A DNA stretch of 64,000 bases, from positions 48,541,129 to 48,605,128 of the forward strand of contig JARZZO010000009.1 in assembly GCA_030544215.1 (NCBI GenBank). The letters are read 5' to 3'. This DNA is from Zantedeschia hybrid cultivar (taxonomy: Eukaryota > Streptophyta > Magnoliopsida > Alismatales > Araceae). Below, piece after piece: positions 42,639-54,866 of the stretch (positions are counted from its first letter, which is position 1; each line of letters opens with the position of its first letter). The notes below the pieces were generated by a model. That model had not been told where the DNA came from, did not search any database, and worked only from the letters and a program-made list of their open reading frames with translations. The position numbers were made by a program, and so were the translations under genes.

Positions 42639-45203
42639 CTTCCTCTTTATCTACAAGTTGTAGAGGTAAGTAGGTTCTTTCATTTCTAGTTAGCAAATAA
42701 GTGTAAATATTTGAAAATTGTTGAAAAGCTTTCTTTTGGATAGGAGTCTATTTGAAGAACTTTTTCCAAAAATTTCAAAATCTCAAAAAAAATCGAATAT
42801 CCAAAAAGCATCAAAAATATTTGCAAATATGTACATACTTTAATGAAAATGACAAAAAAATCAGAAAAGACACAAAATCCAATTGTCTGGTGATTGCCAT
42901 GTAACCCCCTGTCTAGGTCTAGTTGCATGATAGATTGGGTTAACATTGAGGTTTGGCTAAGACTTTGGTCCACCAGAACCTTGGACGTGTCTACTTTTCT
43001 TTCATAAGGATCCCTATGATCATCCTGAGATGCACACACCTACACGTTTTTTCAAAAGGGATCCTTCTTAAAATGAGTTCCAAGTCTTAAGCATACTGTC
43101 AAAATGCAACATTTGCTCTTCGTCTCTCGACCGATCAGGACAGTTGACATCCTTAAACGGTCAAGCTCAGCAAACTGCGGTTCCTCAACAACCCGATAGA
43201 TGTAACCCCTCAAAAAAGGGCCCAAAATTGAAATGTAAAAGACCAGAGCACGTGAAGAGGGCAGTGTCCCCGCAGGCGGAATATCAAATAACCCCAAAAA
43301 TGTCAAGAGCGGAAAAGAAATACAAAAAAGAAAAAGGGGTTCAAGCAATCATGAAAAAAGCCTGGTCGTGACCGTGCCTGGCCATGAAATCCAATAAAGG
43401 CCTGAAAAGTCAAAATAGGGGCATCTAGGAGGTCAAAAGGAGTCCGTTTTGTCATAGCTTGTCCTTTTAAGGGTTTTGTCAATCCTCCTTTGAGGTTTAT
43501 CTCCAAAATTTCTTCACTTTTTCCCCCTCAAGGTTGACACGAGATAGCTATCTAAAGACTGAATATCATTTTAAAATGGTTCGTTTTTCAAAAATCGTCA
43601 CATGCTCACATGATCACAGGAGTCCAAAATGGGTGAAGAGTAATGTCGATGTTTATGGGGAACTAACTTCTTAACCATAATCTCAATGTGTACTCTCGAA
43701 AACTTCGGGCTTAGGTCAATGCATGCGCGTCACCAATCGGTGCGACGGCGTCTGATTCCGGGTCAGCGTCGCACGGTTGACCGTTAGGGTTCCAGGGTGT
43801 TCCATCATATACCTTCTAGATTGTGAGGAAAGAGACCCGGGTCGGGCAAATCATTTACCTCGAAAACATTTTGGGCAAACTTGGTGGTCGGAAGCAGCTG
43901 GGAGCCTAAGCATGGCATGACGGTATTGTAATCAGTATGAGTCTTAACCGGTCAAGGTTAGTTTGAGGAGTCTAGAGGCCCAAATCAATCTAGATGCGTG
44001 CTTAGGATACCTGGGAAGTCGAGTGCGCATTTCCCTTTCATCATTCAACCAGCCTAAGTTTGGGTAGTCACCAGGCAGGCGGAATCAAAAATATGTTTTC
44101 ATCACACACTCCACTTGTTAATATCCACTATCATTTGTATATTTACTTCTTGCATCAGTTTCGATAGTAACACGGCCCCTTGACCCTATGCGAAGGCTAG
44201 GGAAAAGGTAGTTGCTCTATTTTGGGCAAGGGGCCGAAAACATATACTACTAACTGTTTTCCCCTCATTTTGTGCATACAGGAAAAGATTCTACGTCCAA
44301 AAGGTGGACACTTTTGCTGTCGAGTCGAAGCCGAAAGCAGCCGGATTGGCATTCTACTTTGAGAATGGCCATATCTTCCGTGCTGGCTTCGACTCGACAG
44401 GGACCTTTGTCCCTCGTTTCCTTGCAGCTTGTCATTAAGGTATTGTGGATCATTGATTATTTACATTTACTGATGTGCGTTCTTGCAGCTGCAGGGAACC
44501 TGAAACAAGTAGCATCGAAAACACAGGAGGCTAATAACTTCGGGCGTATGGACTCTGAGTTCCTCTTTAAACAAAACAATGAGGAGTCTATATTCCCCAA
44601 GTTATTCGATTGGCCAATAAACTCCTCCTGTTTGCATTAGGAATTTACTTTAATTTTAAACCAGCATGCATTTGCATAAGCATTCATCCTCGTCCTAGGG
44701 GCAATGACCATCATTCATCACTCTGCTTAACCCATCGTTGATCTGTGATTCTGGCAGTTGTACGTTTGTTAGCCTTTTGAATTGCAAGACCCCTTCCTCC
44801 TTTTTCAGCACGTGTGCTTGACATCCTCTCACTTGGCGATCCCATGATGCGCCAGGCCACCGCGCGCCCGTTGTGTTGAGAGTTCTTCAAGTCACACTCC
44901 TACACCTTTCATGCTCGAGATCCCCTTGGGCCAGATCGCTATATTCTGGTACACCAAGGCCTCGCGGTTCCAGCACCCGGGGGTCCCACGGACTGTGATT
45001 CTCTAGTACTGAACTTGGTTCCTTTTCCTAAACCACTCTTGCAACTCAAATAGCCAGCCTTCATGCATTTGCCGCATTCGCATGTCATCCCTAGGGATAG
45101 CTCATTCCTTTTTCGGGCTGTCCAAAATCAGTTTCGATTTCCGGAATACCTATTTATCATTCCATTCCATTCCACTGCAAAACAGGTGTCTCGGAGGGGC
45201 ATT
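42639..45203 (+). other. Non-coding 3' interior of element D
   Basis: About 2.5 kb without a supported gene. The last 900 bases (from about 44310) are homologous to 60010-60892 in element E. They hold the long hairpin at 44317-44400, a possible intron border pair (AAGGTATTG near 44440, TTCTTGCAG ending 44489) and a purine-rich tract CGGAGGGGCATT directly before the 3' LTR (45192-45203). Confidence 0.65.
44317..44400. repeat. Conserved long hairpin near D 3' end
   Basis: CTGTCGAGTCGAAGCC (44317-44332) and its exact complement GGCTTCGACTCGACAG (44385-44400) flank a 52-base loop that contains a second inverted pair (GGCATTCT, AGAATGGCC). Element E keeps the structure at 60019-60087 with GAGTCGAAGCCA and TGGCTTCGACTC. 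Confidence 0.9.
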
Positions 45204-46492
45204 TGTAGACACCGATTTTGGACCACCCTTCTGGTCATAAATCCCCTCCATCATTAGCCCTTTACCACCAAAATCCCCGCATTTAGCCATCTCAGCCCAC
45301 TAGCAACTAAGCCCATTAACTAAACCCCGTCTTTCACCACCTTTTCATGGAAGGCCAGCCAGTCCGCCTTCCACCCCCTTCGAAGGCCACCCCTTGCCTT
45401 CTACCCTCTTGGAAGGCCAGCTACCTTGCCTTCCACCTTTTGGCCACCTTTTTCACTTTTCACCACCTTTTCGTGGAAGGCCAGCCAGTCCGCCTTCCAC
45501 CCCCTTCGAAGGCCACCCCTTGCCTTCCACCCCCTTCGAAGGCCAGCCGGGCCGTCTTCCACCACAAGATTGGAAGGCATGTTGTCTGGCCGTCCACTCC
45601 TTAACCACCCCCTTGACTCCGTCTTCCCCACGATCTCCTCTACTCGCCGCCCTCGTCCCCCACTACTCCGACCACTTCCCACTCCGGCGACTGCCGCATG
45701 CACTACCTCCGACCCTTGACCACTTCCTATTGGCTCCAGGGTGATTTACGGGGATTTAGATCCCTGTTTTCTCCTATTTTCCCTTCACCTATTTAAACCC
45801 CCCATATCCTCTCGAGCAGGGGGGTTAAGAGGTGGCTTCTTGGAGGGAAGGCTCAGAGGAGGTTGGCAAGCGGTCAGGAGGAGTCTCAGAAGAATCCTTC
45901 GCACTCCAAATGGACTTGTTTTCTTAACCCTCCTCTATTTTCTCTTCTTTCACTTTCAAGACATCATTTCACCTTTCACACACGAGTACCCTATCTGCAT
46001 GCATGCATCTTAGGATGACTTAGCACCTTTTACCCCCAGAGGTTTCAAACAAAAAACGGGAGGTGGGTGGCCATAACATATGGTCACCTTCCCTCCCAAA
46101 CACCCATCCGGTGCGTCTCCCTCCAATTCTAGTTAGTTTTTATATTTTTATGGATAGATTCTACATATTATAGTTCTAATCAGGTTATTTTATGTTTTGT
46201 CTTTTCTTTCCAGGGATCCTTACCACATTTCCGCGTGCAGAATGCCGGGCTCTCCTCCTCTGGCCGGCCGGAGGAAGAGAAGGAGGAACCAGCATTTCCC
46301 GCTCCCACAGAACGCGCGATCACTTCCTACACTCCTGCGGAGCACAGGGACCGAAAGGTAATGCTCCTGGCAATCACACTTCAATTTCTAACCCCCCTTT
46401 AAATCGCCACAGTGCTAAGACGAACGGAGAGACCCTCGATTCCAAAGCCTCACAGACGCCGCGGCGAAGGGGGGACGTTCCGGGCGCCTACA
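45204..46492 (+). mobile_element. 3' LTR of element D
   Basis: Same length as the 5' LTR (1289 bp) with about 25 substitutions and no indels noticed. The splice borders in U5 are conserved (donor at 46358, acceptor ending 46412). Confidence 0.92.
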
Positions 46493-47034
46493 CCCAATCC
46501 TTGGCTGTTTAGAATCCCGTGGCTAGAGATTCATAAACCAAGGTCAAAGCACAGAATTCCACCGTCAAGGTGTCCTTGGTGTCTCAGGTCCGAGGACCAT
46601 TCACGCAACTACAACAATAGAATCAAGCTGGTTGACAGTGAGGTACAGTACCATCCAACGATTCAGTCGGATCAGTTCAGTGAACTCTTTCTCCAATGAG
46701 TACCTATAGATTCACCTTAGTGTCTCCACACAAGTGATTTATGAGATCAATTACCCTCATCATATGAGTAGGAGTAATCAGTACTATTCTAATCGGATAT
46801 CCGTTCTCCTTCTCGGATATCCTCCGACTAGGAACGATTAAGAATATGTGTGTCTAAGTGATCAGTCTCATTAGTACGATCTCATCATAATCTGATCACT
46901 ATAGTACATATTTACGGACTTCATTATGAGACGATAATGAATATGATTTACACACAATGAATATTATGCCATTATATTGATAAATGAACGAGATTACAAA
47001 GTCAGATTGGCTTGTTGGCCACCTAAAACTAACA
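46493..47034 (-). mobile_element. 3' LTR of G, right part
   Basis: Begins with the second CCCAA target copy, continues the match to 54328-54866 (ATCCTTGGCTGTTTAGAATC) and ends CCTAAAACTAACA. The following ATCTCCCACTTGG is the complement of the polypurine tract CCAAGTGGGAGAT. Confidence 0.9.
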
Positions 47035-47048
47035 ATCTCCCACTTGGA

Positions 47049-48545
47049 CTAAAGCCAATCACCTTTATACAATAAGCCTATAGACTCTAGGTGACACTCA
47101 AACACAATTTGAGCCAACGGCTTTGTCAGTGGATCTGCTACATTATCGACGGATGGAACTCTTTCCACTAGTACATCTCTTCTGGATATGATCTCTCTGA
47201 TAAGATGAAAGCGCCTCAGAATATGCTTCGATTTCTGATGAGACCGCGGCTCTTTCGCTCGCGCAATCGCTCCATTGTTATCGCACAACAGTGGAATAGG
47301 CTCAGAGATGCTGAGAACTACGCCGAGGTTGATGATGAATTTCTTCAACCACACTGCTTCCTTGGCGGCTTTAGCTGCAACGATGTACTCAGCTTCAGTC
47401 GTCGAATCTGCAGTGGTTACTTGCTTGGAACTCTTCCAGCACACTGTGCCTCCATTCAATGAAAACACGAATCCAGATGTAGACTTGCTATCATCTGGAT
47501 CTGATTGGAAACTCGAGTCAGTAAAGTCTCTCAGTTTCAAGTCACCTCCTCTATAGACAAGAAACATATCCTTAGTTCTTCTCAAGTACTTAAAGATACA
47601 TTTCACTGCCTTCCAGTGCTCTTCGCCTGGATCAGCCTGAAATCTGGTTGTAACACTAAGAGCAAATGCTACATCAGGTCGTGTACATAGCATGGCATAC
47701 ATAATAGATCCTATGGCAGAGGCATAGGGTATTCTATCCATGAGTGCCCTCTCATCAGGAGTCTTAGGAGACTGCTTCTTTGAGAGACTAATTCCATGTC
47801 TCATCGGTATGAGACCTCTCTTGGAATTTTCCATGCCAAACCTTTTGACTATGGTATCTATGTACAAGGATTGGGTCATTCCAAGTAGCCTCTTTGATCT
47901 ATCTCTATAGATCCGTATTCCTAATACGTAGGATGCTTCTCCCAAATCTTTTATGAAGAAGTTTTTCGACAGCCAGATCTTTACTGATGACATCACAGCT
48001 ACTTCATTCCCAATGAGTAGTATGTCATCTACGTAAAGAACTAAGAAAGTGACTGTGCTTCCACTGGTCTTTTTGTACACACAAGGCTCATCTTCATTCT
48101 TAATGAAATCATAAGATTTGATAGCCTCGTCAAATCTTATGTTCCAGCTCCGGGAAGCTTGCTTTAGTCCATAAATGGACCTCTGAAACTCGCACACTTT
48201 ATCTGGAGATTCTTTGGATGTGAAACCTTCTGGTTGTATCATATACACATCCTCCTCAAGGTTACCATTGAGGAAGGCAGTCTTTACATCCATCTGCCAG
48301 ATTTCATAATCAAAATGTGCAGCAATAGCGAGCAGAACTCTGATCGACTTTATCATGGCAACTGGTGAGAAAGTCTTGTCATAGTCAATTCCTTGCCTTT
48401 GACGATATCCCTTTGCCACCAACCTTGCCTTATAAGTGTCGATCCGTCCATCAGCACCGATCTTTCTCTTAAAGATCCACTTGCAACCGATGGGTACAAT
48501 ACCCTCGGGCAACTCCTCCAAGTTCCAAACTTGGTTGGTGTACAT
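47049..48545 (-). pseudogene. Element G reverse transcriptase and RNase H
   Basis: An open stretch of 498 codons. RT: CKWIFKRKIGADGRIDTYKA, YDKTFSPVAMIKSIR, QMDVKTAFLNGNLEEDVYM (catalytic Asp), SIYGLKQASRSWN and the active-site LVLYVDDILLIGN at about residue 170. RNase H at about residues 340-480: FTDSSFQSDPDDSKSTSGF, DSTTEAEYIVAAKA and LLCDNNGAIARAKEP. This is the usual 3' end of a Copia polyprotein and reads intact. The upstream pol is cut off by a TAA just before the first Met (48548-48550), so no full polyprotein can be made. Similar proteins are widespread in plants. Confidence 0.88.
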
Positions 48546-48554
48546 GGACTGGAC

Positions 48555-48941
48555 TTATGAGTTCTTGGCTTCTCGCCATTTTCCGGTTTCTGGGCCTTCT
48601 ATGGCCTCCTGGTAGGTTTTAGGATCATCATCCTCATTATATTCTACCTTAGACTCATCCTCAGCGATATGTCCCACATATCGTTCGGGTGGTCTAAGTA
48701 ATCTACCAGATCTACGAAGCTCATCTGTGCATACCTGAACAGATTCATGAACTGATATCTCATCTGATGATAACGCAGCTGTTTGGGGATCTGAAACCTC
48801 TTTCAGTACTATTTTACTCCCACTGTCCTTCTGGAGAAGGTATTCCTCTTCCAGGAATACAACTTTCCTGGCGACAAACACCTTTTGTTCACCAGGATGG
48901 TAAAAAAAAAAATCCAAAAGTTTCCTTTGGATATCCAACAA
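48555..48941 (-). pseudogene. Element G integrase-RT linker
   Basis: In the same frame as the RT piece and separated from it by the single stop. It carries the VARKVVFLEEEYLL segment of the integrase C-terminal region, an acidic linker and the RRSGRLLRPPERYVG segment that precedes RT in plant Copia polyproteins. The Phe-rich stretch at 48895-48925 comes from a run of A in the plus strand. Confidence 0.75.
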
Positions 48942-49660
48942 ACCTGCATTTATCAGTTCGTGATTCCAGCTTGTCTGGATTATGCCTCTTTACATGAGCA
49001 GGACAACCCCAGACTTTAACATGTTTAAATTCTGATTTCCTGCCTTTCCATATTTCATATAGAGTAGAGGCTACAGACTTGCTGGGTACTCTATTTAGTA
49101 GGTATGCTGCTGACTTTAGAGCATACCCCTAGAGGGACACTAGTAATCCCGAAAAGCTTATCATGGATCGCACCATGTCCAACAAGGTGCGATTCCTCCT
49201 TTCTGATATACCATTCATATGTGGTGTGTATGGAGGGGTTAGCTGAGAAAGGATACCATTATCCTTTAAGAATTATATGAAATTAGTACTCAAGTATTCT
49301 CCTCCTCGATTTGATCGAAGAGCTTTAATACTTTTTCCTAACTGCTTCTCTACTTAATTCTTGAACTCCTTGAACTTCTCAAATGCTTCCGACTTGTACT
49401 TCATTAAGTACACATAGTTGAATCTTGAAAAGTCATCGGTGAATGTGATGAAGTAAGAAAAGCCACTTTTGGCTTGGATGGACATTGGACCACATACATT
49501 TGAATGTATTAGTTCCAAAATGTCCTTGGCACATTCTCCATGGCCAGTAAACGGAGATTTTGCCATCTTTCCCATCAGGCAGGATTCACAATGTTGTTAA
49601 ATAACCATGCTTGTGCAACCTTTGCAACCTGCTTTCACCAATATGCCCAAGTCTATAATG
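48942..49660 (-). pseudogene. Element G integrase, frameshifted
   Basis: From high to low coordinates: the zinc-binding region (RLGHIGESRLQRLHKHGYL, then CESCLMGKM near 49565), then LIHSNVCGPMSIQAKSGFSYFITFTDDFSRF with the first catalytic Asp region near 49450, then the rest of the core in other frames to about 48990 (the plus strand TCGCACCATGTCC near 49150 lies in it). Two or more shifts and stops occur. Confidence 0.75.
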
Positions 49661-50143
49661 TCACATGTAGGCTTGGTTCACATAATTCTTGCTCTTCTTA
49701 AGAACATTATCATGAAGATTATAATAAAAAACATCTAAGAGATATAGACCATTGACCAAAGATGCCGAAGCTATTGATTTATTACCATAATAAATTGAAC
49801 AACTTCTATTCTCAATAGTCAACCTATATCCTATCTTGTCCAAGCAAGATACTGATATGATGTTCTTTATTTTGCTAGGAACATAATAACAATCTTCTAA
49901 TAGTAAAGCGTCTCTTGATGGAAACCTAAGGTTTGTTGTCCCAACAGCAATCGCCGCAACTTTTGCACCGTTGCCTAGCCTCAATTCCACCTCGCCTTGT
50001 CTCAACTTGCGCTTACTTGTCAATATCTGCGCATCATGATAGATATGAGAAGCACATCCGGTATCTAATACCCCTGATGTGGAGTCTCCAACTGACAAGT
50101 TGATATCTATCATATAGATATCTGAAGCTTCAGACAGCTTCAC
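49661..50143 (-). pseudogene. Element G protease and pre-integrase region
   Basis: A 160-codon open piece with the Copia protease motif VLDTGCASHIYHDAQIL (DTG active site, near 50065) and then YVPSKIKNIISVSCLDKIGY, followed by the gag-pre-integrase-like YLLDVFYYN. Frame differs from both neighbours. Confidence 0.8.
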
Positions 50144-50489
50144 CTTTTCATGATCTTTATCGTTGATGAACTCCTTACAGTTCCTCTTCCAGTGACCATA
50201 CTGCTTACACTAGAAGCAGTCACCCTTTACTACTCTTTTGCCTTTGTCCTTCGATCTTTTATCGCATGTGATAATCTTTGTCTCAGAGGCATCTAATGCC
50301 GATTCAGCATGATGATCAGCATCAAGGGTGTAGGCAATCTAATGCCGATTCAGCATGATGATCAGCATCAAGGGTGTAGGCAATCTGCTCAGATCTGAAG
50401 ACATTCTTCAAGTGTCTGAGCCAATCTGAGTAGATCAAGTAAGTCAAAAGTGCATCAAGTATGCCGCAGAGTGTGTTATTTGACGACAT
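50144..50489 (-). pseudogene. Element G gag, internally deleted
   Basis: The minus strand starts at ATG 50487-50489 with MSSNNTLCGILDALLTYLIY and then SDWLRHLKNVFRSEQIAYTL, the start of a plant Copia Gag. After about 50 codons the sequence jumps to the region before the zinc knuckle; the knuckle itself reads CFxCKQYGHWKRNC (CX2CX4HX4C) at about 50173-50217 with a stop inside. Roughly 150-200 residues of Gag are missing. A 46-bp tandem duplication (50294-50339, 50340-50385) lies at the deletion join. Confidence 0.75.
50294..50385. repeat. 46-bp tandem duplication in G gag
   Basis: Two adjacent apparently identical copies, each starting TAATGCCGATTCAGC and ending GTAGGCAATC, at the join of the gag deletion. 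Confidence 0.95.
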
Positions 50490-53300
50490 AATTCCCTACA
50501 GGAGATAAGTAAAATCTATTTAGCAGATGTTCAATTATTAAAATTAAAACAAGACATGGTCTTTTGTTCAAGTTTTAACTCCCACTAATTTTTGACGGAC
50601 TATATAACCCTAAGTTATACAGAACGGGAGACGCCAACAGTCTCCTAGTGGGGATCAGAATCTCAATGACTTGCAGTACAGCTTTGTGGATAGCACAACA
50701 AACTATAATACAATCAAAGAGCACCCAACTCATGAGACTTGCAACTCCTTGCAATATCTGATCATAGCTTCGGTCTCTAGAAATTTAATGGCCTTGTGGA
50801 TAGCACAACAAATCACGAATTCTGATCTAAGCTAACCATCGTTACGCGACGAGCATAGATTTGCATGTAGCCCTTGTGGATAGCACAACAAAGCTACATG
50901 GTTCCTCTACCCCGATCATATAGGCATCTAACGCCATAGCCATAGTTTCTCCTCCCAATTAAATAGGCCTTGTGGATAGCACAACAGACCTGTCTAAAGT
51001 GATTCGCATCCTATAACTATAACGATGGTGGACCACGCGGTAAGTTCTTAACTACTCGCGTTACGGCTTAGAGTTTATTGAGGATATTTAGATAACTTTT
51101 ATCTTGCTCTCTCCTAGGTGATAGTATATAAATATATCGTATATATTTACTAAATACTATACCTGCTTTGATTAATAATCGAAAGAAAAATAATGCATCA
51201 CATACATGTCTAGTGTGGTCATAGATAGCACAGTGGGTTTGACTGGAGCTAACACCAACAGTCAAACGCACACACGATCTAACATAACATTTACATTAGA
51301 TAAACCAGCAAACACATAGGCAAGAGATCTCCATCATATCGCCTTCCTGGTTGCATCTGTGGATCGTCCTCACTCATTCCTCAGTTGCCTCGATCATATT
51401 ACAATAATTCTAGAATTACATGTAATTAGAAGAGAGCCTTATGACGAGTACAAGAGAGAGGGAGGTAGAAATACATCGGAGAATGAGAGAGGGAGAGATA
51501 CACAGATCTCTATTTATTAACAATTTAATAAACATCCATCATTCATCCACGACCCACACAAACACATCATTCATCACATGAATAATTAAATAAGTGCATA
51601 TCCATGACCACGGTGTGTTTTAAACATCCCACACATGATTCAGCATATCACATGGCTAAAATAAAAGAGTTTTCAAAAATAGATAACTTTGGCTTTCAAA
51701 AAGCTGGGATCCAATCAAAATTGGTATTTGAATTTCGAAAACTCTTTCAGTCAATTTAACATACAATCAAATCTAATTTAAAAGCATCAAAACACACATT
51801 ACATGTGCACTCACTCCAAATTAATAATTCCAGATTATTCCATGCAAATTAGAACAATTCTAATAATCTAACACTTAGATTAAACCCCATTAATAATCTA
51901 ACAATTAGACTATTAATAACTAATCTAACTCTTAGACTAGTCCAATAAAGTTAATTAATAATTTAACACTTAAATTAATAATAAACTATAATTAATTATT
52001 AATTACTAATCTAACATTTAGATCAGTCAAGTAATATTAATTATTAATTTAACTCTTAAACTAATAATTAACACTAACTAATTAATAATTAATTAATCTA
52101 ACTCTTAGATTAAATAATTAAAGTTATCATTAATTTAACTATTAAATTAATGACTAACAATAATTAATGAAGGACTACTAATTTAAAATTTAAATTAGTC
52201 ATCTAAGTTAATTAATAATTTAACAATTAAATTAATAACTAACTCAAATTAATAATTAACAATTAGATGTATTAATAACTAATAATCTAATAATTAGATT
52301 AATAATTATTAACCATTAATTTTAACTCTTAAAATTAGACAAATTAAGGTCAATAATTAATTTAACACTTAAACTAATATTAACCTCAATTAATTCACAA
52401 ATAATTGCTAATTAATAAATCCTTTAAGTACTTAATGATTCAAAATCATTAAAAAAAATCCAATTAAATAAATTGAATACTAAATTTAAATTCCAAAATA
52501 GTTTTGAAATTTAAAGATAAAATCCAAATTTTTAATTTAATGGGATAATAGGGGTTTAATAGGGTATACAAATGGGCTAAGCCCATAAGGGCACCTGGCT
52601 CGAGCCTCCGGCTCGGCCAGGCTCGACCCTGGCTCGTCCAGGGGCTCGGACCCGGGGCGCCTTGGTCCGAGCTAGGGTCTAGCCGGGACCCGGCCGGTCG
52701 AATCGGTCGGGCCGGCCCCCCTTTTTCTTCCCCACCTGCAACAACCTGACGCCCTAATACGGCGGGAGAAGGACTTGCAGAGGCCGGCGACGGCGGCCCA
52801 CGTTGGTGGCTGATGGCCCGGCCCTGGCAAGCGTTTGTTCTGGTGCTGGCGTGCCTCTTGACGCCGGCAAGCCTACCCGAGATGCTCAATAAGGCCGGCC
52901 AAGCCCCTTCTTTCATCCCCAGATTTGCTGATTTTTCCATAGAAACAAAAGAGGAAGAAGATGCAGGTTGAGGCCACTATTGGCATCCCCTCAAGGCCAC
53001 CCCCGTGCCGGCAAGGGTACCCACAGTAACCGGCCAAAATCTAGGATTATTAAAGATGATCCAATCATCATTCTTGGCCACCCAGATTTTCAAAACAGTG
53101 CCGCTGGGAACCCCGTTCTTCATCACATGAAGAACACGATAAAATATACCTTGTAAATCCGAAAATCACATAATTAAAAAATAATCAAATTATTTTATGG
53201 TCATCGTACGAACACTGATCTCGCAATTAACGGAACTGTGCATGAATTAATTCAAGGATAAATTAATTCGGAGATCGAAACGGGACGAGAAACAGTGGAA
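50490..53300 (-). other. Element G leader (2.8 kb)
   Basis: Very long untranslated leader between the primer site and the gag ATG. Just upstream of gag, four copies of CTTGTGGATAGCACAACAA-like sequence lie at 50682, 50792, 50873 and 50969. From 51840 to 52400 there are short inverted repeats such as AATCTAACACTTAGATT (51865-51881) and AATTTAACAATTAAATT. The part 52560-52880 is GC-rich with CTCGGCC/GGGCC words. The open minus frame at 52464-52940 is not conserved and not accepted. Confidence 0.7.
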
Positions 53301-53316
53301 CCTGGCTCAGATACCA
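53301..53316 (-). other. Primer-binding site of element G
   Basis: The minus strand reads TGGTATCTGAGCCAGG one base inside the 5' LTR, matching the initiator-Met-tRNA site (TGGTATCAGAGC) used by most plant Copia elements except one mismatch. Confidence 0.9.
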
Positions 53317-53317
53317 C

Positions 53318-54866
53318 TGTTGGGTTCTCGGGTTTCTCTGGATCTCCAGCGCAGTAGAAATAAAATAAAAACGGAGATCCGTTCCCGTTTTGAAAATTGA
53401 AAAAACTAGATTATCGGATAATCAGTTATTATTGTGTGCATATTCAAATGTGCAACCGTTCTGTTCCGTCGGTGCTACACCACAAGCCGCGCAAGCACCC
53501 GGCCTCTAGCGGAGTCCACGCAATCCTCCTCACGATGGATATCCTCGCGTTCCTCATTCTTCGCAGCCCACGAAACCTCTGTCAGTCGCCGCAACGATCG
53601 CCGCAACGTGCGGACGATTTCCTGTTGAACGGGAGTCAGAGAAGCGGCGGAGCAGATCCGGATCTGTCTGGGATGCCAAAGAGAGAGAGAAACAGAGGAG
53701 GGGGTGGCTAGGGTTAGCAGCAGCTTGGCCTGCTCAGCCCGTTTGCTATATTTTATACTAACCGCGCGGTTTTTCATAAAAACCCCCGGTTTGTATAAAA
53801 TCCACTTATTTATCCATCGCCTTGAGAATCATTTGTGTGTAACCCTCTAGGCCCAATTACCAGTCCGGTTAATAGCCTAATAAGCCTAGTAACTCCTTAC
53901 TGGCTTTATTAATCAATTAATAACTCTTTATTAATTAATTAATCAATCGAATTGATGTCGCACATCGAATTCGATCGGGCCTCCGATCACGTTGGGTGCC
54001 AAGCAACACCGCGTGAACCCGGAAGGTATCGGGATTAAGTAACCCACTCTTGAAACATTTCCGCCGATAGTTACCGCGTGGATATAATCCTTCATTCGTA
54101 CAATGCTCTCGAGTCAACTCAGGGTATGGCGTACTGTCGAACCCTAACCGGTCGACTCACTTGGATTGGATGCCGCTGATGAATATCGAAAAACTCCAAT
54201 CTCGATATTATCGTCCGCCCTGGCCAGGGACTTTCGCGCATCCTTCCTAGAGCATTCTCTCTCATCGTACCGAGAGCGAATGATTCCTTATTGACACATA
54301 ATTCCCTTCGACGGTATTCCGCTGTACCCAATCCTTGGCTGTTTAGAATCCCGTGGCTAGAGATTCATAAACCAAGGCCAAAGCACAGAAGTCCACCGTC
54401 AAGGTGTCCTTGGTGTCTTAGGTCTGAGGACCATTCACGCAACTGCGACAATAGAATCAAGCTGGTTGACATTGAGGTACAGTACCATCCAGCGATTCAG
54501 TCGGATCAGTTCAGTGAACTCATTCTCCAATGAGCACTTACAGATTCGCCTTAGTGTCTCCACACAAATGATTTATGAGATCAATCACCCTCATCATATG
54601 AGCGGGAGTAATCTGTACTAGTCTAACCAGACATCCGATGTCCTTCTCGGATATCCTCCGTCTAGAAACGATTAAGAATATGTGTTTAAGTGATTAGTCT
54701 CATTAGTATGATCTCATCATAATCTAATCACTATAGCACATATTCACGGACTTCATTATGAGACGATAATTAATACGATTTACACACAATGAATATTATG
54801 CCATTATATTAATAAATGAACAAGATTACAAAGTCAGATTGGCTTATAGACCACCTAAAACTAACA
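53318..54866 (-). mobile_element. 5' LTR of element G
   Basis: A 1549-bp LTR, TGTTGGGTTCTCGGG to CCTAAAACTAACA, flanked outside by GATTG. It differs from the 3' LTR pieces at several percent of sites, mostly transitions, so G is clearly older than D. The conserved palindrome is degraded here (CATATTCAAATGTG near 53438). Confidence 0.9.

Larger units (their letters stand above)
37511..46492 (+). mobile_element. Element D: young gag-protease-only Gypsy element, CCCAA duplication
   Basis: An 8982-bp element with two 1289-bp LTRs (37511-38799 and 45204-46492, both TGTAGACACC...GGCGCCTACA) and a CCCAA duplication (37506-37510, 46493-46497). By hand count the LTRs differ at about 25 positions (about 2%), so it is the youngest insertion here. 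The interior holds a leader with a hairpin array, a gag-protease-G-patch region on the plus strand with several stops, and 2.5 kb of non-coding 3' sequence. No RT, RNase H or integrase is present, so it must have moved using another element's enzymes. Related to element A in LTR start and coding layout. Confidence 0.93.
36497..54866 (-). mobile_element. Element G: Ty1/Copia element with GATTG duplication, split by D
   Basis: A minus-strand Copia element flanked by GATTG (36492-36496 and 54867-54871). Its 3' LTR is split into 36497-37510 and 46493-47034 by element D; its 5' LTR is 53318-54866. Without D and its target repeat it is about 9.4 kb. The internal order read on the minus strand is primer site, 2.8-kb leader, gag start, zinc knuckle, protease, integrase, RT, RNase H and polypurine tract, the Copia order. 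Several stops and a large gag deletion make it defective. It lies in the gag relic of element H. Confidence 0.92.

Noticed and set aside
42639..44300. Possible pol region of element D
   Set aside because: No RT, RNase H or integrase motif could be found in any frame; sequence is non-coding.
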